Source: a virus. Taken from it: a stretch of 27,255 nucleotides of DNA. The position numbers and the translations under genes are program-made. This document shows positions 22,463-27,255 of the stretch, piece by piece. Below the pieces are notes generated by a model. That model saw only the letters and a program-made list of their open reading frames with translations, was not told where the DNA came from and did not search any database. Position 1 is the stretch's first letter. Each line of letters begins with the position of its first letter. The stretch is from positions 1 to 27,255 of IMG/VR virus record IMGVR_UViG_3300027743_000075. One strand, 5' to 3'.

Positions 22463-22816
22463 TTACCAGGACCAGTCAGAACAGCATTTGGTGCTGAGAG
22501 ACGGCAACGACGACCAGGATGGCATGGTGGAATACGTCGACCGCGGCGCCACGATGACCGGTGCGGTGGTGGTGTAGGGATTGGTTGCGCTGTAGGACGA
22601 ATAGGGCGAGCCATACGTGCCGTACGGGTTGTTGATGGAGTTCTGGCTGTACGGGCTGCCGTACTTTCCGTAGGGGTTTGAGACGGAGTCCTGATCGTAT
22701 GGATTAGCGGACAGTTTGCCGAGATATACGCCTTTGCCATCGTTGGAATAAAGGCGTGGTGCCTGCTGCGCGAACGCAGCGGCGGTTAGTAATATTGCCG
22801 AAATGAGGAGTCGCAT
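22463..22816 (-). CDS. Secreted NPYG-repeat protein
   Basis: 117 residues from the ATG at 22816. AGGAG lies just upstream but only 2 bases away. A signal peptide (MRLLISAILLTAAAFAQQA) is followed by LYSNDGKGVYLGKLSANPYDQDSVSNP and then YGKYGSPYSQNSINNPYGTYGSPYS, a repeat of about 12 residues with consensus NPYGxYGSPYSxxS. I recall similar short secreted proteins in bacterial chromosomes (annotated as hypothetical, YLGxLSxNPYD...). Their role is unknown. The tail carries two adjacent Cys residues. Its presence in a phage early operon suggests a host-derived cargo gene acting outside the cytoplasm. Confidence 0.65.
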   Translation of the reverse strand: MRLLISAILLTAAAFAQQAPRLYSNDGKGVYLGKLSANPYDQDSVSNPYGKYGSPYSQNSINNPYGTYGSPYSSYSATNPYTTTAPVIVAPRSTYSTMPSWSSLPSLSTKCCSDWSW

Positions 22817-23011
22817 GACTCCTATCGTGACAAGTGTGTCTACTCGTCGTCTATGGTCTTTTAGTACCCAAACCCCGCCGTTTCCCCATCCAAACACTCG
22901 CCTGATATCACTCCCCACATACCCCGCCGTCACACAGAAACACCCCTAGAACGCATCGCGTTGCCGATGAGTCCCAAACCCACGCGACCCGCAGGAGAAT
23001 TGCGTCTTGGC

Positions 23012-23230
23012 TTATTTCTGTCCGTTCACGGGCACTTTGGCGCAGCCCTTATGGGCGCATAGCGTGTCGTCTCGCTCGAGATACCACTGACCTGGTTCGA
23101 TGTCGAGCGCACAGAGCATGCAGTAGCGTTTGATCCGCACGCCGGCATGTTTCAAGTGGGCGTCCGCAAAGCTGGCTACGGTTTGCAGCCGGAGGAACCG
23201 CGTCAGTTTCTCGGCGTCGTCGCCATTCAC
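23012..23230 (-). CDS. Small zinc-finger protein, paralogue-like to the upstream gene
   Basis: 72 residues from a GTG that overlaps the stop of the preceding gene in a GTGA. Helical N-terminus AEKLTRFLRLQTVASFADAHLKHAG, then a Cys motif YCMLCALDIEPGQWYLERDDTLCAHKGC (about residues 36-63). The spacing C-x2-C...C-x4-C with His parallels the neighbouring protein (ECVLCGMPIRPGDTF...HRSHESC). The two may be related zinc-binding domains. Role unknown. It probably belongs to a regulatory or DNA-metabolism set of early proteins. Confidence 0.55.
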   Translation of the reverse strand: MNGDDAEKLTRFLRLQTVASFADAHLKHAGVRIKRYCMLCALDIEPGQWYLERDDTLCAHKGCAKVPVNGQK

Positions 23231-23457
23231 AGGCTGGTCTTCAGGCAGGATTCGTGGGAACGGTGGCGGTAGCCGGCATCCCGGAACGTGTCGCCGGGAC
23301 GGATCGGCATGCCGCACAACACGCACTCGGCGGGTCGGGTCAGGCGGGTGGCGCGTTTCACGGCGCCGGATTCGAGTTTGGTGCGGAGGAGCTGTTTGTG
23401 GAGGGCGCGGTACTGCTGGTAGGCCAGCTCCGCTTTCTTGTTGATCGGAATTACCAT
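23227..23457 (-). CDS. Small basic zinc-finger protein
   Basis: 76 residues from the ATG at 23457. A basic helical N-terminus (INKKAELAYQQYRALHKQLLRTKLESGAVKRATR, residues 4-37) precedes a Cys/His motif ECVLCGMPIRPGDTFRDAGYRHRSHESC (about 44-71). The gene overlaps its upstream neighbour by 7 bases (ATGGTAA) and its downstream neighbour by 4. Tight coupling marks an operon. It may bind nucleic acid. The family is not recognised. Confidence 0.55.
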   Translation of the reverse strand: MVIPINKKAELAYQQYRALHKQLLRTKLESGAVKRATRLTRPAECVLCGMPIRPGDTFRDAGYRHRSHESCLKTSL

Positions 23458-23612
23458 CTCTGCGCTTTCGCCCACTCGACCAGGTCGGCATCGACAGGTT
23501 TGCCGTGCCTCACGTCTGCGAGGATACAACGGACGGTCAGTTTCCGCCAGAAGATCCGCCGCTGTTCCTGCTCGTACTCACGGTGGCGTTGGGGTTGGAT
23601 GGATTTGTTCAT
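23451..23612 (-). CDS. 53-residue basic protein, unknown
   Basis: Starting at the ATG at 23612: MNKSIQPQRHREYEQEQRRIFWRKLTV, then CILADVRHGKPVDADLVEWAKAQRW. Rich in Arg/Lys/Gln, a single Cys, likely helical. There is a 4-base gap to the upstream stop and a 7-base overlap with the downstream gene. The upstream extension (to 23687) would run into the preceding gene. Function is not recognised. Confidence 0.5.
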   Translation of the reverse strand: MNKSIQPQRHREYEQEQRRIFWRKLTVRCILADVRHGKPVDADLVEWAKAQRW

Positions 23613-23616
23613 ATTT

Positions 23617-23862
23617 TCACGCGTACGGCATAGGCCACGGAATCTCGCCGGCTTCCATGAGGTGGTAGCGGGCCTCGATGCGTTCAACTCCCAGCGACTC
23701 GACCAGGTACTCGGAGACAGCTTTCACGAACTCAGCTTCCGGCCGGCGCAGGTACTTCCGCTGAAGTTTCCGGATGTGTTGTGCATGCTCGCCGGTCAGC
23801 AGCGAGATCGCCGCCATGACACGGCACGGGTCGAGAAAGTAGTGCCCTACCTCCGGATCCAT
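23617..23862 (-). CDS. 81-residue helical protein, unknown
   Basis: The chosen ATG at 23862 (MDPEVGHYFLDPCRVMAAIS) overlaps the upstream gene by 16 bases. Earlier starts (23883 and 23958) overlap it more. The body LLTGEHAQHIRKLQRKYLRRPEAEFVKAVSEYLVESLGVERIEARYHLME looks all-helical and charged. No domain is recognised. It is part of the early leftward operon. Confidence 0.5.
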   Translation of the reverse strand: MDPEVGHYFLDPCRVMAAISLLTGEHAQHIRKLQRKYLRRPEAEFVKAVSEYLVESLGVERIEARYHLMEAGEIPWPMPYA

Positions 23863-24056
23863 ACCTTTCCCGTCCCCTCGCATACCTGACACGGGTACCT
23901 CCCCGCCGTCGAGTTCGTGATTCCCGTCTGGCAATACCTGCAATTTGTTTCCTGCCATTTCGCTATTACCTCCAGTGCGTAGAGTTGTTCTTTGTCCCCG
24001 AACCGGGGACGCTCGGCTAGGACTCGTAAGGCTGCGGCGACTTCAGGAGGGGTCAT
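23847..24056 (-). CDS. Small DnaJ-type zinc-finger protein
   Basis: 69 residues from the ATG at 24056, with a good AAGGA site about 7 bases upstream. N-terminal helix (PPEVAAALRVLAERPRFGDKEQLYALEVIAKWQ), then CRYCQTG...CQVCEGTGK (about residues 41-63), which matches the two CxxCxG half-sites of a DnaJ cysteine-rich zinc finger. Small proteins with this motif occur often in phage early regions. Role unknown. The start lies within the end of the preceding gene, which also has a CxxCxG motif. Confidence 0.6.
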   Translation of the reverse strand: MTPPEVAAALRVLAERPRFGDKEQLYALEVIAKWQETNCRYCQTGITNSTAGRYPCQVCEGTGKVWIRR

Positions 24057-24333
24057 GGTTTGTCCTTCGCCGCAGTAGATCTTCGAGGTCCGTCTGATTC
24101 CGAATCCGGCGCAGTCGGTCTTCTTCGGGATCGACCGGGGGGATCTGTGGTTTTTGGGGAACCGCTTTTTGCAAGGCATCCTTGCGGATCCGGCGGACAC
24201 TGAATAACGGCCGGCAGTATTTCCAGGCCCACTCGCCGTTCGGACAGTCGCAGGGCTGGTAACCGGTGGGCGTCTCCTTGAGGCCGGTCCCGGCGCAAAC
24301 ACTGCAACGCTGTTTCCAGCGGTCGTCGCTCAC
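24043..24333 (-). CDS. Small protein with N-terminal DnaJ-like zinc finger
   Basis: 96 residues from a GTG that overlaps the upstream stop by 4 bases. The N-terminus carries CSVCAGTGLKETPTGYQPCDCPNG (about residues 10-33), a CxxCxGTG half-site followed by CxC, like a single DnaJ-type finger. The C-terminal 50 residues are charged and basic (EEDRLRRIRNQTDLEDLLRRR). It and its downstream neighbour form a tandem pair of CxxCxG proteins. Confidence 0.6.
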   Translation of the reverse strand: MSDDRWKQRCSVCAGTGLKETPTGYQPCDCPNGEWAWKYCRPLFSVRRIRKDALQKAVPQKPQIPPVDPEEDRLRRIRNQTDLEDLLRRRTNHDPS

Positions 24334-24893
24334 TGGGTTTCCGTTAGCTTCTTTAATCCGAGTTGGAGTTCAAGGTCGGCAAGGAGGCGCGCTGTTTCCT
24401 CCTCTGAACGCCGTTTGTTCTGGGCGAGCTGCTCGTTGAGTTCAGCTTCCGCCTCACGCAAGGAAGGGATTCGCTTTATCGGCTTCGGTGGAGGCGTGGG
24501 ATCCGTAGCCGGAGGAGGAGCAGGAGGGGCGTCGCCAGGTATGCGCTTGAACGCATCGGAGGGAATCGGGAAAGGCTCCGGATCGCCAGAGCCTAGGAGC
24601 TTCGCTTCTTTCTTCCACTCTCGAAGCTTGCGTTCCTGCTCGAGGGTTTCGCGTTCGTAAAAGAGGCGCTCGGAAACAGAGGTCCGGAGCAAGAGGAACT
24701 CCGGCAGCGACCAGCGGCGCATCGTATCGCAGGCGATCCGTACCAGGCTTCTCAACTCGTCAGTGCCGAAGACATGGCGTTCGATCGAATCCTGGACTAC
24801 GTCGAGTCCCAGGGGGTCTGTCGGGAAGTAGTCGATACTTGCCCCCATCACGGCCAGGGCTCGCGCTATATCTTTCGGAGTCGCCCTGGTCAT
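24330..24893 (-). CDS. Possible helicase-loader-like replication accessory protein
   Basis: 187 residues. The ATG overlaps the replication protein stop in ATGA, so the two are coupled. N-terminal 75 residues (KDIARALAVMGASIDYFPTDPLGLDVVQDSIERHV, LRSLVRIACDTMRRWSLPEFLLL) look like the small helical domain in phage helicase loaders. The middle is Pro-rich (PPAPPPATDPTPPPKP) and the C-terminus is a coiled coil (EAEAELNEQLAQNKRRSEEETARLLADLEL). It lacks a P-loop, so it is not a DnaC-type ATPase. Position directly after the replication initiator supports the idea; the sequence evidence is weak. Confidence 0.45.
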   Translation of the reverse strand: MTRATPKDIARALAVMGASIDYFPTDPLGLDVVQDSIERHVFGTDELRSLVRIACDTMRRWSLPEFLLLRTSVSERLFYERETLEQERKLREWKKEAKLLGSGDPEPFPIPSDAFKRIPGDAPPAPPPATDPTPPPKPIKRIPSLREAEAELNEQLAQNKRRSEEETARLLADLELQLGLKKLTETQ

Positions 24894-26107
24894 GGCTTCC
24901 CCTCTTCCCGGGCAAAGACGCGCTCGAGGTGAGCCTTCATCGCGGCATCGGCTTTTTCTTTTTGTGTCGGCGGCCGTGCGGGAGCAAACTTACGGGCTGT
25001 AATGGGCTCTGTATCCCAAATCTGACTATTTAGGTATTTCAGCGGGTCCGTTACAAACGTGGGGTCATCCCACTTCTTCCCTTGGGACCGGATAGTGACG
25101 TCATCGATGATGCGCTGTTGCGTTTGGGGGGGGTAGCGAAAAAACGACTGACGACAGGCGGCAATGCGGGGTACGCTGACGGGCCGGCCGCAACCGTCCA
25201 TGAGGAAACAGAAAACCTCAAAGAGTTTGTGCGCTGGGTCTTTGCTGACGACTACCGCTGTTACTGGTTCCGGTTGGGGTTTAGGGATAACTGCTGGAGG
25301 GGAGGGGGGGAAGTATTTGGGTTGTTCCGGTTCCTCTACACTACTAGTAGCTTTTACGCCCCCCTCTGTCCCGCCGTATATATCTTCTAATTCTTCTAAT
25401 TCTTCTTCAATAAGGATAGGCCCACTGAAAAGTGCATTTTCCGCTACCTGCTTGTAGCGACTTTGTAGCTCTGCCAGGTCTTTTTTATAGTCCTCGCTAA
25501 GGCTTTTCAGCCGTTCTACCGTTGTAGCGGAATTCGCTACATCCTGGCTTACATGTTCTGGGCTTTGGAGGATCTTACGGAGGAAAGGAGGGAGAAAAGT
25601 GTAAGCTAGATTGTAGCGAATTTTGCTACATGCTTGCTTACTCTTTGTCTCGGCGGCGAGCCGCTTTGGATCGAGAACAGGATACCAGACTTTTTCGGGA
25701 TCGTGCTCCTCAAGACAACCTTGGCTGATCAGTTTGCGGATGGCTCGGGAGACATGGATGCGGTTATGGCCTGGAGTAAGCCCTAGGATCTGGAGTAGGT
25801 GCTTGACCCGCAGCGGGTATATCTGGCCCTTCTCGTCCGTTACCAGGCGCCCGAGGTCTTCCTTTCTGCCGCTTTCTTTACGCAGAAAGCAGCCCTCTCT
25901 AACGTCCGGGCCGCATGCGCTCGACAGGATCAGCGCCCAGTACACCCGGTCTGTCAAGCATGAGGCAGTAGCTATCTTGTGAAGTGCAAGCTCGCGGGAT
26001 AGGACCGCGTAGGATTTAAAGTCATACTTTTTGCGGAGATCCACGTAACCGGGATCTGCTACGCTCTGCTGATTTTGTAAGATAACTGTCGTTCCCAACG
26101 CCAACAC
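24890..26107 (-). CDS. Phage replication initiator-like protein (lambda O-like organisation)
   Basis: 405 residues from the GTG at 26107. The N-terminal part has a winged-helix-like region (YPLRVKHLLQILGLTPGHNRIHVSRAIRKLISQGCLEEHDPEKVWYPV, about residues 97-144). A long helical, then Pro-rich, linker (EEELEELEDIYGG ... PPSPPAVIPKPQPEP) leads to a C-terminal domain with KKWDDPTFVTDPLKYLNSQIWDTEP (about 345-370), resembling the PxxYLxxxxW ending of DnaD/Rep-type phage replication proteins. The linker DNA holds several GTAGC/GCTAC inverted repeats, as expected for a replication origin placed inside the initiator gene. It is the first gene of the leftward early operon. Confidence 0.65.
   Translation of the reverse strand: MLALGTTVILQNQQSVADPGYVDLRKKYDFKSYAVLSRELALHKIATASCLTDRVYWALILSSACGPDVREGCFLRKESGRKEDLGRLVTDEKGQIYPLRVKHLLQILGLTPGHNRIHVSRAIRKLISQGCLEEHDPEKVWYPVLDPKRLAAETKSKQACSKIRYNLAYTFLPPFLRKILQSPEHVSQDVANSATTVERLKSLSEDYKKDLAELQSRYKQVAENALFSGPILIEEELEELEDIYGGTEGGVKATSSVEEPEQPKYFPPSPPAVIPKPQPEPVTAVVVSKDPAHKLFEVFCFLMDGCGRPVSVPRIAACRQSFFRYPPQTQQRIIDDVTIRSQGKKWDDPTFVTDPLKYLNSQIWDTEPITARKFAPARPPTQKEKADAAMKAHLERVFAREEGKP
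25442..25630 (-). repeat. Cluster of GTAGC/GCTAC repeats inside the replication gene; candidate origin iterons
   Basis: Two 19-bp inverted repeats share the frame TGTAGC-N7-GCTACA, at 25523-25541 and 25612-25630. A third, in the opposite sense, is CGCTAC-CTGCTT-GTAGCG at 25442-25459, and a lone TGTAGC lies at 25464-25469. That makes seven half-sites in about 190 bp. Just to the left (25384-25408) is a TTCTTCTAA-type AT-rich repeat that could ease DNA opening. The arrangement recalls the iterons within lambda O. An origin role is inferred. Confidence 0.55.
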
Positions 26108-26486
26108 CCAATCCGGCGCAAACGCGCCACCGCAGCTAAAAACTTGCAGTTGAGGATTGACTGGCTGGAAACTTATGTGAGAATAAAGCCAGTACTAGCT
26201 CAACTGGTACGTCCTCCCTTCTTTGGGCTCGTAACTTGTCGCTGCTCTAATGTTTTCCAGGCACAGGCAGCAACGAGTTATTTTCCATCGGAGGGGGCCT
26301 TTCTAGACCCTGCTGAACTGGCCGCCGCCGGTCCGGATTCAAAGTCGACATCTTTGCATTAGCCACAGTTGACCCCATAGTTTGTTAACCTCCTAACGAA
26401 CGTTGTAGCCTTTTGGGTACTTTTAGGCGATTCCCCTTCGGCTTTGGAATTGTGATCCTGAATGTTTGAGGCGTCCTCAAACGCTC
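26108..26486. promoter_or_regulatory. Divergent intergenic control region between replication operon and integrase
   Basis: 379 bases with no convincing gene. It holds GGCGC-AAAC-GCGCC (26115-26128), a dyad just upstream of the replication GTG; CCAGT...ACTGG near 26190-26210; a TTGACT (26157-26162) without a good -10; and a TTGACC near 26370. Early leftward and integrase rightward promoters, repressor operators and perhaps attP should lie here. None can be pinned with confidence. One plus-strand frame (26144-26362) is open but looks non-genic. Confidence 0.5.
26464..26482 (+). promoter_or_regulatory. Perfect 8-bp inverted repeat before the integrase start
   Basis: GTTTGAGG (26464-26471), CGT, CCTCAAAC (26475-26482). 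The dyad ends 4 bases before the integrase ATG, at the place of a ribosome-binding site, which is otherwise missing. It could be an operator or an RNA hairpin that limits integrase translation. Confidence 0.5.
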
Positions 26487-27255
26487 ATGGAATTTCATCA
26501 GCAACAACTCCCCCTGTTCGCGGATGCTTTCACAAACGAGAATCATCTGCTGCGGGAAAGTCTGCACTTTGCGGAATCGATCCGCGCGCCCCGTACCTTG
26601 CAGGGCTATTTGAGCGATTGGAAAACCTTTTGCCTGTGGTGTGCCAAGGAAGGGAGGGAAGCCCTTCCCGCCACCACCGACACCGCGAAGCTCTACATAA
26701 CGGACTCGCTGCTTCACAACAAACGCGTCAGCACCCTGCGGCACCATGTCTGCGCGATCATCCATCACCACCGGTTGGCGGGATGTATCGAGCCTTCGCG
26801 CCGGGAGATTCTGACGATCCTCACCGGAGCACAAAGGATTCGGGGCGAACAGATGCGGGGCAAGGCGGCGATCACCGTCGAGCAGCTCCGGATGATGGTG
26901 TGGAGCATCGACCGCCCGGAGCCTGCGCGCACCCGCGACCAGGCCGTTCTGTTGGTCGGCTTTACGTCGGCTCTCCGGCGATCGAACCTCGCGACGTTCA
27001 CACTCGAGGACGTGGACTTCCGGCCCCAGGGTTTTGTCATTCACATCCGGAAAGAGAAGCAGGACCAGACCGGGATCGGCCGCTATATCGGAGTCCCTAA
27101 CGGCAAGCACGCAGACACTTGTCCCGTCCAAGCTTTGAGGGCTTGGCTGACCTACCGCGGCGTCACGCCGGGGCCGGTCTTCTGCGGAATGCGGGCGTCG
27201 AAAATCAACCACGCGAAACCTATCCACACGAACACGCTGGCAATGATTGTCAAGA
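26487..27255 (+). CDS. Tyrosine-recombinase integrase, 3' end outside window
   Basis: 256 complete codons are visible from the ATG at 26487. The N-terminal SAM-like DNA-binding domain includes HFAESIRAPRTLQGYLSDWKTFCLWCAKEG and TLRHHVCAIIHHHRLAG (about residues 27-100). The catalytic domain starts about residue 125. It shows TRDQAVLLVGFTSALRRSNLATFTLEDVDF (about 148-177), with the box I catalytic Arg in ALRRS, then IRKEKQDQTG with the likely catalytic Lys. The HxxR and Tyr motifs lie beyond the window. It integrates or excises phage DNA at att sites. The gene points away from the replication operon and overlaps antisense and shifted ORFs that are only shadows. Confidence 0.85.
   Translation, partial: MEFHQQQLPLFADAFTNENHLLRESLHFAESIRAPRTLQGYLSDWKTFCLWCAKEGREALPATTDTAKLYITDSLLHNKRVSTLRHHVCAIIHHHRLAGCIEPSRREILTILTGAQRIRGEQMRGKAAITVEQLRMMVWSIDRPEPARTRDQAVLLVGFTSALRRSNLATFTLEDVDFRPQGFVIHIRKEKQDQTGIGRYIGVPNGKHADTCPVQALRAWLTYRGVTPGPVFCGMRASKINHAKPIHTNTLAMIVK

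Noticed and set aside
22580-22720. 36-bp periodicity considered as a CRISPR or DNA repeat element
   Set aside because: It is explained by the 12-residue NPYG protein repeat in a signal-peptide-bearing gene.
26144-26362. Plus-strand 72-codon ORF in the control region
   Set aside because: TTG start without a ribosome-binding site, no recognisable pattern, and it occupies a region expected to be regulatory. A decayed gene remnant cannot be excluded.
26462-27100. Plus-strand 212-codon ORF
   Set aside because: It is a shifted frame over the integrase, which reads from 26487 with clear catalytic motifs.
26385-27227. Minus-strand 280-codon ORF
   Set aside because: Antisense to the integrase; Arg/Pro-rich low-complexity composition typical of shadow frames.

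Overview
The window looks like part of a temperate, short-tailed (P22-like, podovirus-type) bacteriophage or prophage. The evidence is a portal, scaffold and coat gene series in P22 order, gp4-like and gp10-like tail/DNA-stabilisation proteins, three large DNA-ejection-type proteins, a beta-helix tailspike, LamG and collagen-like fibre proteins, and a tyrosine integrase at the right edge. The host is a moderately GC-rich bacterium. A secreted protein with NPYGxYGSPYS repeats is of a kind I associate with environmental phyla such as Acidobacteriota, but this host guess is weak. No rRNA, tRNA or CRISPR was seen. Terminase and lysis genes were not recognised and may lie outside the window.

Layout. 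1-2118: the tail end of a LamG-type protein, then small genes on both strands (zinc-binding, DUF6496-like, tiny membrane proteins). 2119-7781: head genes portal, scaffold and coat, rightward. 7794-22137: rightward genes for an unknown virion protein, two gp4-like adaptors, tailspike, collagen/LamG fibre, gp10-like protein, a repeat-rich fibre-like protein and three ejection-type proteins. Several leftward genes (coiled-coil protein, methyltransferase, small membrane proteins) are wedged between late genes like morons. 22115-26107: a tight leftward early operon running from a replication-initiator-like protein through a possible helicase-loader-like protein and a string of small zinc-binding proteins to a secreted repeat protein and a four-helix membrane protein. 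It converges on the late operon. 26108-26486: divergent control region. 26487-27255: integrase, cut by the window edge.

The main discovery is that the major coat gene is split by a group I intron. Exon 1 (5694-5793, 33 codons plus one base) and exon 2 (6670-7781) join to give a complete 403-residue P22-family coat protein. The intron (5794-6669) shows P2, P4, P5, P6, P7 and P9 pairings, P and Q core motifs, a U before the 5' splice site and a terminal G. It carries an HNH endonuclease whose frame overlaps the ribozyme core at both ends.

Other notable signals: a 17-bp direct repeat of period 23 that splits the collagen-like and LamG fibre genes and whose collapse would fuse them in frame (possible phase variation); a dispersed CGCT-NN-AGCG dyad just upstream of several late-gene starts; and a cluster of GTAGC/GCTAC inverted repeats inside the replication gene, resembling a lambda-type internal origin.
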